A stretch of 64,000 nt of DNA from CAVONV01 sp963697355 (GTDB taxonomy: Bacteria > Acidobacteriota > Vicinamibacteria > Marinacidobacterales > DATDRI01): the NCBI GenBank assembly GCA_963697355.1, contig CAVONV010000004.1:124001-188000 (forward strand). Reading direction: 5' to 3'. Numbering within the stretch: the stretch's first letter is position 1; every line of letters starts with the position of its first letter. Made by a program: the position numbers and the translations under genes. Under the pieces are notes generated by a model. That model was given only the letters and a program-made list of their open reading frames with translations, searched no databases and was not told where the DNA came from. Shown piece by piece: positions 53,462 to 63,237 of this stretch.

Positions 53462-56161
53462 CTAACGCTTTGGGGGTGCCGGCACCGCATCGGAACCGTC
53501 GTGTCGAACCTTTTGTTTGAGCTCCTCGAACCAATTCAGCACGACATGGATTTGAGGGGAAACCAACTCTTCGACTTTTCTGATCATGACGAAGCTGCCA
53601 CCGTCGGGCGTCACGTCATAGTTCAACGTCCGAAGTGTGTTGTCTTCGAACTGCCCTTCGAAGAGCAACTGCGACTTCTCGGGCCGAGGCTCCGGCCCTC
53701 TAGAAAAGGGAACGACCATCATTTTGCCATCTTGCCGGTAAAAGAGCTCGCGCCCATTGGGAGACCACTGCGGCTGGCTGCCGCCCTCAGCAGAGATACG
53801 CCACTTGGGACCCGGGCCGGGGAATGCGCGAAGGTAAACACCCGGTCCCGATTCATTCGACACATAGGCGAGCCAATTGCCGTCGGGGGAGACGACCCCG
53901 AGACGCTCGGTGAATGTCGTGTCGAGTAGGGGCTGAGGTTTGCGGTCGCCCTCCATGGGCAACAGGTACAGATCGTATCGCTTTGTGGGTTGGGGTTGCA
54001 TGAAGACCACGGCGTTTCCGTCGGGAGTCCAACTCGTGGGAAATTGAGGATATTCGCTCTCTGTGAGTTGCTCTGCTCCACCCGTTCCCTCCGCGTTCTT
54101 CACGAACAAATTGAAGGTCCCCGCCCGATCGGAGGCAAAAACCAGACGAGTACCGTCGGGTGACCAGACGGCCGAGGTGTTGTTCCCTTCGAATGTGAGT
54201 CGGGTCTGTGTGCCGCGATCCAAGTCCCGAATCCACACATCACTTCTCCCGCTTGACGAGATGGTAATAGCTAAGCGTGTTCCGTCAGGCGAGAGTCGAG
54301 GGGCGGCCAAACTGTCGAGCTCGTCACTCAAGGGTTCGGTGGTTCCGTTGCGGTTGACGCGCAGCAGAATGTCCTTGTGCTCGTCCGCTTCGGCTATGTA
54401 GGCGAGCAAACCGGTGTCGGAGAGTACGAAAGGCGCGGCGCCGGCCGTCGAAGTCAATTGTATGCCGTCTATCACCGGGACGGGTGGTCCTGTTGCTTCC
54501 AGCCGCTCGAGGTCAAAGGGCAAAGCCATCAGCGATCCCGACTTCAGAAATACCACGTGACCGGTTGGCACGTAGTGCGCATAGAGGCCGTCTTCGTGGA
54601 CAATCTGTCGCTCGTTCGTCTCGAGTGATTGCACCGCGAGGGGCGATCTGTCCGGATCCCCTTTCATCCTGATGCTGAAAAGAAGTGCTCTGCCGCCTGG
54701 CAAAATGTGTGGCCAAGTATGACCTTGCTCCCCTTGCTCGCCGTCTACTGTGGTGAGAGGCTCAGGGGCGCCTCCGGTGGCGGAAACATGGTAGAGCGGC
54801 CCACGAGGAGACTGAGAAAAAACGATCGTGTCGCCGGGTCCCCAACTTCCTCCGGCCCAAGACTCGATCCGCCCAAGATCCTGAGTAACGCCCCCCTCGA
54901 GAGAGAGCTTTTTCAACTGATTGTCGGAGAGCATTCCCACCCAATCTCCGTCTGGAGAAAAGAAGGGGAAACGAGCCCCGTCCGTTTTCGGTATAGCCTT
55001 GGCGTCGAATCCGTTCAGGTGGCGTAGGAAGAGTTGGCGGTGATCTCCGGTGCGCCCCACGTAAACCAGACGTGTCCCGTCTCGGGTGATCGCCATCATC
55101 TGGCCGCTAGGCGATGGGTCACCGGAATCGTTCAAGGGAATAGTGAATCGAGATACGGGTTTGGGCGCCACGGGCTCGTATCTCCCGAAACTCCAGAGGG
55201 ATAATCCGGCGATGAACGTTGCCAAGGCGGCAATCGCCCAAGGAAGCAGATGGAAAGGCTTGGCGGTTGGTGGTGACTCTTTGAGAGCGACGTCTGTTGT
55301 CGGTGCCGACAAAGTATCTTCGATCTCGATCCGAGCATCGGCGATATCATGGAGCCGACGAGAAGGAATTTTGTGGATACATCGCCTCAGAAGCACGGAA
55401 ATATTAGCGGGCGTTTCCGGGGGCAGTGCGCTCCAGTCCGGCTCTTGTTTCAAGACCTCGGCCAGAATGTCGGACAACGACTGTCCAGGAAAAACACGCC
55501 TGCCTGTGAGCGCTTCGTAGAAGACGCAGCCGAAAGCCCAGATGTCGGTTTGCTCGTCAACGCGCTTTCCTCTGGCCTGCTCGGGGCTCATGTAAGCCGC
55601 GGTTCCCAGCAACACACCGGCGCGTGTGCCTTCTTGCGCCAGTGTAGGAGTCTCGGTGTCAATCGAAGGACTGGGTGCTTCCACAACGGCTTTGGCCAGA
55701 CCAAAATCCAAGACTTTGACCGTGCCTTCCGGCGTGATCTTGATGTTGTCGGGCTTCAGATCCCGATGGATGATGCCTTTATCATGTGCGGCCTCTAGAG
55801 CTTCCGCGATTTGATTGAAGATGGGGAGTGCCTCATTGACGGGAATGGGGCCGCGAGCGATTCTGTCGGCGAGTGTTTCCCCTGATACAAGCTCGAGCAC
55901 CAGAAATCGTGTGGTGTCGACGTTCTCGAGATCGTATATGGCCGCGATATTGGGGTGGTTCAACGAAGCGAGCAGTCGAGCCTCGCGCTCGAATCTCATT
56001 AGGCGGTCTTCGTTCTTGGAAAAAGTATCGGGAAGGATCTTGAGGGCTACTTCACGGCCGAGCTTGGTGTCCACGGCTTTATAGACCTCACCCATGGCTC
56101 CCGCGCCGATCAGAGACAGGATCTCGTGATTTCCGAGATGCTCTCCAGGTCTCAAAAACAT
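53462..56161 (-). CDS. Serine/threonine protein kinase with PD40 propeller (intact)
   Basis: 899 residues. Kinase domain (1-270): GAGAMGEVYKAVDTKLGREV, lysine in VALKILPD, IIHRDLKPDNIKI, DFGLAKA, YMSPEQARG. A membrane helix (LLPWAIAALATFIAGLSLW, about 305-325) then a periplasmic propeller of PD40-like units (SPDGTRLAITISS, SPDGTRLVFASD, TPDGNAVVFM, SPDGNWLAYVS). Full length, unlike the frame-broken paralogue at 2584-5239. Divergent from the ADOP permease, a common pairing in Acidobacteria. Confidence 0.93.
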   Translation of the reverse strand: MFLRPGEHLGNHEILSLIGAGAMGEVYKAVDTKLGREVALKILPDTFSKNEDRLMRFEREARLLASLNHPNIAAIYDLENVDTTRFLVLELVSGETLADRIARGPIPVNEALPIFNQIAEALEAAHDKGIIHRDLKPDNIKITPEGTVKVLDFGLAKAVVEAPSPSIDTETPTLAQEGTRAGVLLGTAAYMSPEQARGKRVDEQTDIWAFGCVFYEALTGRRVFPGQSLSDILAEVLKQEPDWSALPPETPANISVLLRRCIHKIPSRRLHDIADARIEIEDTLSAPTTDVALKESPPTAKPFHLLPWAIAALATFIAGLSLWSFGRYEPVAPKPVSRFTIPLNDSGDPSPSGQMMAITRDGTRLVYVGRTGDHRQLFLRHLNGFDAKAIPKTDGARFPFFSPDGDWVGMLSDNQLKKLSLEGGVTQDLGRIESWAGGSWGPGDTIVFSQSPRGPLYHVSATGGAPEPLTTVDGEQGEQGHTWPHILPGGRALLFSIRMKGDPDRSPLAVQSLETNERQIVHEDGLYAHYVPTGHVVFLKSGSLMALPFDLERLEATGPPVPVIDGIQLTSTAGAAPFVLSDTGLLAYIAEADEHKDILLRVNRNGTTEPLSDELDSLAAPRLSPDGTRLAITISSSGRSDVWIRDLDRGTQTRLTFEGNNTSAVWSPDGTRLVFASDRAGTFNLFVKNAEGTGGAEQLTESEYPQFPTSWTPDGNAVVFMQPQPTKRYDLYLLPMEGDRKPQPLLDTTFTERLGVVSPDGNWLAYVSNESGPGVYLRAFPGPGPKWRISAEGGSQPQWSPNGRELFYRQDGKMMVVPFSRGPEPRPEKSQLLFEGQFEDNTLRTLNYDVTPDGGSFVMIRKVEELVSPQIHVVLNWFEELKQKVRHDGSDAVPAPPKR

Positions 56162-56388
56162 CTGCCAAACCCTACCACAACGACCACCTCAACCTCGAAC
56201 GCTCGATTGTCAGATGTTTCACAATCCTTCCTCAATTAGAGTATCGTGCGAATCTAGAGGTTCCTTGAAACTGGAACTTTTTGGGATGCAGTGCCTCACA
56301 ACGGGGGGTGTGTCCGGCGAGGTCGGAAACCACATCGAGTGACCAGCTTCGCGCGCATCAATCGAGGACGACTTTCTAGGAAGGGTTG

Positions 56389-58809
56389 ATGGATTCTCTT
56401 TGGCTTGATCTTCGCTATAGCGTTCGGAAACTGCTTAAAAATCCAACACATACGGGAGTGGCGGTTATCACCATCGCGCTGGCTGTGGGCGCGAATAGCG
56501 CGGTTTTTAGCGTCGTGGATGGTGTGCTTCTGCGCCCGCTACCGTATCCTGAACCGGAGCGGCTCATTCGAGTCTGGGGAACCTCACAGCAGGCGCGTAA
56601 CCTCCGAGGAAATATCTCCGAGATGGACTTCTCGGATTTCGAAGCGCAAAGCCAAGTCTTCGAGAAGATCGCCGCCTTCACCTGGACCGGTGGCGGCGTG
56701 ACTCTCACAGGGGAGGACGAGCCGGAACGGTTGAGACTCGTCTTTGTTAGTCGTGACTTTTTTCCACTCTTGCGAATCGAGCCCGAACTGGGGCGGTTCT
56801 TTCTTCCGGAGGAGGACAAACCCGGGAACGACCGAGTGGTGATACTGAGTCATGGTCTTTGGTCTCGTCGTTTCGCTGCGGGTCGAGACATTGTCGGTCA
56901 GACCTTGATCCTGAACGCCGTCGAGCACACGGTTGTGGGGGTCATGCCCCGTCACTTCAAGCATCCTGAGAGCTCAGCCGGCCAGGAGCCGGATCTGTGG
57001 ATCCCTCTGGCGATCAGCGCGGCGAGTGGGAACCGCAGCGGACGCTATTTGAGATCGATCGCCCGCCTCGAGGAGGGTGTCTCTTTGGCTCGTGCTCAGG
57101 CTGAGATGGACGTGATGACCAAAGGGTTGGAAGAAGACTATCCGGCTTCCAACACGGGCAGAGGAGTCAGACTCGAGAGCCTCCATGAGGCATGGGTGGG
57201 CGACGTCCGTGTCGCGTTGCTTCTGTTACTTGCTGCGGTGGGTGCCGTGCTGATCATCGCTTGCGCCAATGTGGCGAGCTTGTTACTGGCAAAGGCGGTG
57301 TCACGGCAGAAGGAAGTTGCGGTTCGAGCAGCTCTTGGTGCTAGTCGAGCACGACTGGTTCGCCAGCTACTAACGGAGAGTGTCCTCATTAGCCTGGTTG
57401 CTGGACTCTTGGGTCTCATTCTGGCGCTGGGCGCAACCAAGATTCTGGTCTCTATGGCAGGAGAAAGTGTCCCTCGTGCCGGCAACGTCAGCGTCGATGT
57501 CAGGGTGACCTTGTTTACTTTCGGCTTGGCATTCGTCACGGGATTGTTCTTTGGATTGGTGCCCGCCCTTGGGACGTCTAAAATCCGTCTCCAGCAATCC
57601 CTCAAGGAAGGTGCGCAAGCGGCTGCGAGTGGTGCGGTTCGCGGCCATGCGAGCAGCCTGTTGGTGGTATTCGAGACGGCTCTGGCTTTCGTACTCGTCA
57701 TCGGCGCCGTTTTGCTCATTCAGAGCTTCTTGCACCTCGAGAGTGTGGACCCCGGATTCGAGACGGAGAACGTGATCACGATGAATATCAGTCTGCCTCC
57801 GGCACGCTACGGCGAGCCGCACGAGCAAGGGGTGTTTTACGAGCGGTTGCTAGAACGCGTTCGTGCCATTCCGGCAGTAGAGTCTGCAGCCGTGATCAAC
57901 TACTTACCTCTCGCCAGCGGTCACTCCTGCGACAGTTTTACCATCGATGCCCAGACTCCCTTCCCCCCCGGAGCGGGACCTTGCGCCGAATATCGTCGCA
58001 TCAGTCCCGAGTATTTCCGGACGATGAGAGTCCCGGTTCTAGCCGGAAGGGACTTCGAGCGCCGTGACGATGAAGATGCGCCCTCGGTTGCCGTTGTCGA
58101 TGAGACGATGGCCCGCCGCTTCTGGGGTGACAAAGATCCCATAGGGAAACGCCTGAGCTCGCACGGTGTCTCACGTGAAATCGTGGGGATTGTACGCTCC
58201 GTTCGGCATTTTGGGCCGGAGCGTGAGTCACCGCCTGCTCTGTACGTTCCTCACGTCCAGGATCCGGTGGGCTGGCACTCACTCGTGATCCGGACCCCCT
58301 CTCAAACGTCGGGCCTCATGGCCTCGGTTCGTGCCGAAGTCGGCGCCATGGATCCAAGTCTTCCCCTGTTCGGCCTCCAAACGATGGAACAGATGTTTCA
58401 CGACTCGGTTGCTCAACCTCGCTTTAGAACATTGTTGCTGGGTGGTTTTGCCGGTGTGGCTTTGATCCTTGCTGCCGTCGGGCTTTATGGCGTGATCTAC
58501 CATTCCGTTAGCCAACGGACCCGCGAGTTCGGGGTGCGAATGGCCCTGGGAGCTCAGAGAGCGGATGTGCTGCGACTGGTGGTGAGACAAGGCATGACCC
58601 TCGTGGTGGCGGGCATGATTCTTGGTGTTTTCGGTGCCTTCGGTCTCACACGCTTTATGTCCAGCTTGCTTTTCCAAGTGAGCCCGACCGACCTCACGAC
58701 GTATTCCGTGATGTGTTTCATTCTCATCGTCACGGCATTCTTGGCATGTTTGGTTCCTGCGCGCCGGGCGAGCAAGATCGATCCCCTGGTTGCATTGCGA
58801 TACGAATGA
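56389..58809 (+). CDS. ADOP-family ABC transporter permease (FtsX/MacB-like)
   Basis: 806 residues from ATG 56389 (TTG 56386 is just upstream). N-terminal helix with NPTHTGVAVITIALAVGANS and SVVDGVLLRPLPYPEPERLI, two periplasmic MacB_PCD domains, each followed by an FtsX bundle (ANVASLLLAKAVSRQKEVAV, ALGASRARLVRQLLTES; and YHSVSQRTREFGVRMALGAQ, MARKS-free end PARRASKIDPLVALRYE). This duplicated permease without its own ATPase gene nearby is the Acidobacterial duplicated orphan permease type. Confidence 0.93.
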   Translation: MDSLWLDLRYSVRKLLKNPTHTGVAVITIALAVGANSAVFSVVDGVLLRPLPYPEPERLIRVWGTSQQARNLRGNISEMDFSDFEAQSQVFEKIAAFTWTGGGVTLTGEDEPERLRLVFVSRDFFPLLRIEPELGRFFLPEEDKPGNDRVVILSHGLWSRRFAAGRDIVGQTLILNAVEHTVVGVMPRHFKHPESSAGQEPDLWIPLAISAASGNRSGRYLRSIARLEEGVSLARAQAEMDVMTKGLEEDYPASNTGRGVRLESLHEAWVGDVRVALLLLLAAVGAVLIIACANVASLLLAKAVSRQKEVAVRAALGASRARLVRQLLTESVLISLVAGLLGLILALGATKILVSMAGESVPRAGNVSVDVRVTLFTFGLAFVTGLFFGLVPALGTSKIRLQQSLKEGAQAAASGAVRGHASSLLVVFETALAFVLVIGAVLLIQSFLHLESVDPGFETENVITMNISLPPARYGEPHEQGVFYERLLERVRAIPAVESAAVINYLPLASGHSCDSFTIDAQTPFPPGAGPCAEYRRISPEYFRTMRVPVLAGRDFERRDDEDAPSVAVVDETMARRFWGDKDPIGKRLSSHGVSREIVGIVRSVRHFGPERESPPALYVPHVQDPVGWHSLVIRTPSQTSGLMASVRAEVGAMDPSLPLFGLQTMEQMFHDSVAQPRFRTLLLGGFAGVALILAAVGLYGVIYHSVSQRTREFGVRMALGAQRADVLRLVVRQGMTLVVAGMILGVFGAFGLTRFMSSLLFQVSPTDLTTYSVMCFILIVTAFLACLVPARRASKIDPLVALRYE

Positions 58810-58855
58810 AATGGGCTCGAGCTCGATTCGAGGAGGATTGGCGGGAGCGGTTGTG

Positions 58856-58881
58856 CTGGGCGGCCCGGTTGGGCCGCCCAG
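58856..58881. terminator. Bidirectional rho-independent-type hairpin
   Basis: An 11-bp perfect stem, CTGGGCGGCCC and GGGCCGCCCAG, with a GGTT loop, between the ADOP gene (plus) and the Cys/Gly-rich gene (minus). No U tail, but a stable GC hairpin suited to ending both transcripts. Confidence 0.7.
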
Positions 58882-58891
58882 TGGCTTTCTG

Positions 58892-59317
58892 TTATCGATT
58901 GGTGCAAGTACCCGAACCCGGAGTGCCTGTACCATCGCAATCACCGGAACCTGGCTGAGGCCCAGTCCCGCCGCCGTTGCGGAACCCGTTTCCGGATCCC
59001 GAGCCGTCGCAGAGACAGTTGCACTCTGCCGAGGGCACGCCTGTGCCATCACCCGAACCTAGTGGGGTGCCGTCGCAAACGCCACTGCCGTCACCGGGAC
59101 CATAGGCGCTGCCACTAGCCGCACCGACTTGCCTGTTGCCGGTCCCGTCGCTCATCCCAACATTGCATTCACAGGAACAAGTGTTGCCGGCTGCTGAAGT
59201 CAGGGGTCCAACGGTGGCTTTCACCTGATGGGTGTTGGACTGGCCAGACTGCGCGGTCGCCCCCGTTGCGAAGGTAGCTACGACGGCCATGATGGTTAGC
59301 ATCTTGAGAAGTCTCAT
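58892..59317 (-). CDS. Small secreted Cys/Gly-rich protein with DGTG/DGSG repeats
   Basis: 141 residues from ATG 59317, preceded by AAAGGAG. Signal peptide RLLKMLTIMAVVATFATGA. The mature part has nine cysteines (CSCEC, then single and clustered ones) and repeats of DGTG or DGSG, with a long Gly/Ser/Pro background. Cysteine clusters alternate with the DG units (VCDG, LCDG, DCDG). It may be disulphide-bonded and calcium-binding, but no family is recognised. The upstream open frame extension is rejected because the signal peptide begins at this ATG. Confidence 0.7.
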   Translation of the reverse strand: MRLLKMLTIMAVVATFATGATAQSGQSNTHQVKATVGPLTSAAGNTCSCECNVGMSDGTGNRQVGAASGSAYGPGDGSGVCDGTPLGSGDGTGVPSAECNCLCDGSGSGNGFRNGGGTGPQPGSGDCDGTGTPGSGTCTNR

Positions 59318-59654
59318 TTCAGTGCTCCTTTCTTTCCCAGGCGATCCACTGTCGCCAACGGCTGTCTGTAGAGCAATGATTGGGCCAATGCAGACATTCA
59401 GGCAATAATTTCCCAAAGCATTGAATATAAATGTGTTATGGGATGGACAGACGTGCGGCCACCCGCCAACTAAGGATGGTATTCGACGGAATCGTCGAAC
59501 TAACTCGACCATCTAGTCGAAAGAATCGGGAATGAGATGCGGTGGTGCCACATCTCGTTCCCGAGACAAATTCTCAGCCGACGAACAACGATGCTACCGT
59601 TGCCGGGAAGAACCCGAAGCACCCCATCGGCACCGATGCGGTAAGCATCATCCC
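59318..59654. other. Intergenic region upstream of the Cys/Gly-rich gene
   Basis: About 335 bases holding the leader of the Cys/Gly-rich gene (minus strand) and the end of the candidate small peptide. Open frames on the plus strand here lack ribosome-binding sites and protein-like composition. No RNA gene is recognised. Confidence 0.4.
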
Positions 59655-59813
59655 TTATACGAGGGGTGCTATTTCACCGACGGCGGCTTGGATGACCAGT
59701 TCGTCTTTGTTGTACTCGAGCGGCTTTACCGGCCTTACATCCGCCGAGAACAAAGGAACAACGGCAATGACAAAAAAGACCCCGACCAATGGAACTATGA
59801 GTTGGTTCCGCAA
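59655..59813 (-). CDS. Candidate 52-residue secreted peptide (TTG start)
   Basis: On the minus strand, a strong GGAGG lies 9 bases before a TTG, which opens LRNQLIVPLVGVFFVIAVVP, a typical signal-peptide pattern, continuing LFSADVRPVKPLEYNKDELV to a stop at 59655. The ribosome-binding site and signal peptide favour a real small gene; it has no homologue I recognise. A short hydrophobic frame continues past the stop, so a broken longer gene is also possible. Confidence 0.35.
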   Translation of the reverse strand: MRNQLIVPLVGVFFVIAVVPLFSADVRPVKPLEYNKDELVIQAAVGEIAPLV

Positions 59814-59958
59814 CTTGGCTTTCCTCCATTTGATGTTGCTGGGACCCTTCGCTGGTCAGCGCATTGAAACCTGGGACAGTTGCCAGCCAAAGAAGGGAAG
59901 TCGGTTATGATGCGGGTATCTTGTGCCTCCAGCACACCGATGTCACTCGAGTCAACGA

Positions 59959-60213
59959 ATGTATTTCTGTTACCTTCTGCGCTGTGCCGACGACACGCTC
60001 TATACGGGCGTGACGACCGATCTCGCCCGCCGTCTCGAAGAGCACAACGACGGCCGAGGTTCCCGCTACACGGCGTCGCGCCGGCCCGTCCGACTGGTTT
60101 GGCAAGAGGAGCATCCGAACCGCTCCTCGGCTCAACGGCGCGAGGCGGAAATCAAGCGGTGGAGCCGTCGCCAAAAGGAGACGTTGATCAACGAGCGGGT
60201 TGGAATAGGCTAG
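59959..60213 (+). CDS. GIY-YIG nuclease superfamily protein (YhbQ/UPF0213-like)
   Basis: 84 residues from ATG 59959. GIY-YIG motifs as CYLLRCADDTLYTGVTTDLARR and HNDGRGSRYTASRRP, then LVWQEEHPNRSSAQRREAEIK. Small stand-alone members of this family are common but of uncertain function. Confidence 0.9.
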   Translation: MYFCYLLRCADDTLYTGVTTDLARRLEEHNDGRGSRYTASRRPVRLVWQEEHPNRSSAQRREAEIKRWSRRQKETLINERVGIG

Positions 60214-60396
60214 GTGCCACTCCACTCAAACGCATTTCGGGTTGACGTGCCAGATCCTTTGATATTAATGCCCGGCAATAGGTGGGATGCTGTGGGTCTA
60301 TGTTCGCGTGTCAAAGCCATTGATTTCTCCCGCGCGCCCGTGCTAGGTTTCATTCGAGTAGCGTAGCGTTGATATTGTCTTTCGCGTGGGATATTT

Positions 60397-61947
60397 GTGG
60401 CGAAGAAAGAAAAAGGCAAGTCTGACCCGCGCCGTTCCTTCCTTTCCCGATTCCTATCCGCCATCGAACGGATAGGCAACGCTCTGCCGCACCCCGCCAC
60501 CCTATTCGCGATTTTCGCGTTGGGGCTCGTCCTGTTGTCCTGGATGTTCAGCAAGTTGGAGCTCTCAGCCGTCAACCCCAAAGACGGAGCCGCGGTGTTG
60601 CCCATCAACTTGTTGTCACGGGATGGTCTGCACTGGATCCTGGATAGTACGGTCGACAATTTCACGAGCTTCGCACCGTTGGGTACCGTCCTCGTCGCGA
60701 TGCTCGGCATCAGCGTTGCCGAGAAAAGTGGTCTCATCAGCACGGGCCTCAGGCTTCTGATTCACTCCGCACCACGCCGTCTCTTGACGTTCGTCGTCGT
60801 CTTGGCGGGCGTCATGTCGAACATCGCCAGCGACGTGGGCTACGTTCTGCTCGTACCGATGGGCGCTATCATCTTCTTGTCGGTGGGGCGGCATCCCATT
60901 GCCGGGTTGGCGGCAGCCTTCGCCGGCGTTTCTGGAGGCTTCAGCGCCAATCTGCTGCTGGGAACGATCGATCCCCTCTTGGCGGGCATCAGTCAGGAGG
61001 CGGCTCGAATCATCGACGTTCAGTACACGATTACGCCGGCCTGCAACTACTACTTCATGGTGGTGTCAACGTTTTTGATTGCGGCGGTCGGTACCTGGGT
61101 GACCGAGAAGGTGATCATTCCGCGCCTCGGTCGCTATGAGGGCGAGGCGGTGGGCGAGGGCGAGGAGCTTCGTGATCTGAAGGAGGCGGAGAAGAGCGGT
61201 TTATGGTGGGCCTTGATCGTCAGCCTGGTTCTTGTTGCGCTAGTCGTCGTCGGGCTCGTTCCCGAAGGGGGATTCCTGCGCGACGCGGAGACGGGCAGTG
61301 TCTTGTACTCGCCCTTCGTGCATGGAATTGTGACGTTCATCTTCCTCAGTGGTTTGCTTGTCGGGCTCGCCTACGGCATCGCGGCCGGCACCTTCCGCAG
61401 CGATTCCGATGTTGTCAAAGGCATGAAGGAGTCTATGGAATCGCTGGGCCTTTTCATGGTCCTCGTGTTCTTTGCCGCCCAATTCGTAGCCTACTTCAAG
61501 TACACCAACCTAGGATTGATCTTGGCTATCAAGGGGGCCGAGCTATTGAAAGCCTCGGGCCTGGGCCCTGTACCATTGATGCTCTCCTTCGTTCTACTTG
61601 CCGCGACCATGAACCTCTGTATGGGCAGTGCTTCGGCCAAATGGGCCTTCATGGCGCCGGTATTCATTCCCATGTTCATGCTGTTGGGGTACTCGCCGGA
61701 GTTGGTGCAGGGGGTCTACCGCATCGGAGATAGTACGACCAATCTCATTTCCCCCATGATGTCCTTCTTCGCTCTCATCGTGGCTTTCGTGCAAAGGTAC
61801 GACCCAAAGGCCAAGATGGGAACGGTGATCGCTACCATGCTTCCCTATACGGTGGCGTTCCTGGTGGTGTGGACTGGATTGTTGGTCATCTGGCTTCTGC
61901 TGGGATTGCCACTTGGACCCGGTGCCGAGCTCTTCCTGTCGGAGTAG
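60397..61947 (+). CDS. AbgT-family transporter
   Basis: 516 residues from GTG 60397, about 12 membrane helices. Family segments IGNALPHPATLFAIFALGL, NIASDVGYVLLVPMGAIIF, GGFSANLLLGTIDPLLAG and GDSTTNLISPMMSFFALI. AbgT-type proteins take up p-aminobenzoyl-glutamate or export sulfonamides. Convergent with the TRAP operon. Confidence 0.93.
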   Translation: MAKKEKGKSDPRRSFLSRFLSAIERIGNALPHPATLFAIFALGLVLLSWMFSKLELSAVNPKDGAAVLPINLLSRDGLHWILDSTVDNFTSFAPLGTVLVAMLGISVAEKSGLISTGLRLLIHSAPRRLLTFVVVLAGVMSNIASDVGYVLLVPMGAIIFLSVGRHPIAGLAAAFAGVSGGFSANLLLGTIDPLLAGISQEAARIIDVQYTITPACNYYFMVVSTFLIAAVGTWVTEKVIIPRLGRYEGEAVGEGEELRDLKEAEKSGLWWALIVSLVLVALVVVGLVPEGGFLRDAETGSVLYSPFVHGIVTFIFLSGLLVGLAYGIAAGTFRSDSDVVKGMKESMESLGLFMVLVFFAAQFVAYFKYTNLGLILAIKGAELLKASGLGPVPLMLSFVLLAATMNLCMGSASAKWAFMAPVFIPMFMLLGYSPELVQGVYRIGDSTTNLISPMMSFFALIVAFVQRYDPKAKMGTVIATMLPYTVAFLVVWTGLLVIWLLLGLPLGPGAELFLSE

Positions 61948-61957
61948 GGGAGGAGGA

Positions 61958-63237
61958 TCAATATCCGATCAACTTCGGCAAGAACAAGACGATCTCCGGC
62001 ACCATTGCGATGAGCAATGTGAACGCCAACATGAGCACCAAGTAGGGCCAAAGGTGATGGCTTACGGCAGCCGGCTCGACCCGCCCGACCGAGCAAGCGA
62101 CCAAGAGACTCACGCCCACGGGCGGCATGAAGACGGATATCCCCTGGGTTGCAACCACGACGGTTCCATAGTGTACGGGATCGATTCCAAGTTGTTTGGC
62201 CAGAGGAAGGAGAATCGGTGTCAACAAGACGACGGCGGGGACGCCTTCGAGTACCGCGCCAAGTGGGAGGAAGATGATGATGGTGAAGAGCAGAAAAGCG
62301 GACTGCCCACCCCCGATCCCCATCACCATTGCAGCCAAGTCTTGAGGAACTAGAGTTACGGCGAAGACCCAGGAAAGGAGCCGTGCCGCCCCCACGACAA
62401 GGAGCACCATTCCGGAAACGACAGCGGTTTGAACTAGGCTGTCCTTGAATTGTGTCCAGGAAAGTGCCCGATAGACTCCGACGGCAAGGATCAGAGAGTA
62501 GGCCACGGCCACGGCCGCGGCTTCGGTGGGCGTAAACAACCCGATCCGTATACCTCCGAGAACGACGACGATCATGAAAAGCGGGAGCATTGCCTCCGTG
62601 GCTGCTCTCCGGATCGTGGCGCCGCTCGCTCGTTCGGCCTTAGGCCAGTTGTGCCGTCGTGCCTGCCAGCCGATTTGACCCATGAGCCCGAAGGCCATGA
62701 GAAGTGCCGGAGGAATACAGGCAACGAAGAGCTTCCCGATGGATACGTTACCCATGACGCCAAAGATGACCATCACGATGGCGGGAGGAATCAGGATGCC
62801 CATGGCGCAGGCGGCGGAGACGATCGACGTCGCACGCTCACGAGAATAGCCCTTGTCGGTGAGTTGCGGGACCATGATCCCGCCGATGGCGGCGGCATCG
62901 GCGGAGGTCGAGCCGGAAACACCGGAGAAAAAGATCTCCGAGACAACGACGACCTGTCCCAGTCCGCCGGGAAGATGACCGACCAAGGCGCTCGCCAGTT
63001 CGACCAAGCGTCGGCTGATACCGCCCACGTCCATGATGGAGCCCGCCCAGATGAACAGTGGCACCGCCAGCATGGGAAACGAATCCATACCGGCGACGAT
63101 TTGCTGCGGAATGAGGAGGAGCGGGAAGCCTCTCCTGAAAAGCGAGGAAGAACCGCCGCGGCCATGATGAGCGCAAAGGCGATGGGAACGCTCAGCAGGA
63201 CGAGGAGTGTGAATATGCCGAAGGGAAGCGCCGCCAT
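61958..63237 (-). CDS. dctM: TRAP transporter large permease DctM (frameshifted near the N-terminus)
   Basis: About 426 residues. Start ATG 63237 gives AALPFGIFTLLVLLSVPIAF, the usual first helix; near 63150 one base seems missing, after which the frame reads RRGFPLLLIPQQIVAGMDSF and continues intact with FSGVSGSTSADAAAIGGIM and PPVGVSLLVACSVGRVE. Large membrane subunit of a TRAP transporter for organic acids. ATG overlaps the dctQ stop (TAATG). Confidence 0.85.

Noticed and set aside
58279..59052. A 257-residue open frame on the minus strand
   Set aside because: Mostly antisense to the ADOP gene; no start signal and no family similarity.
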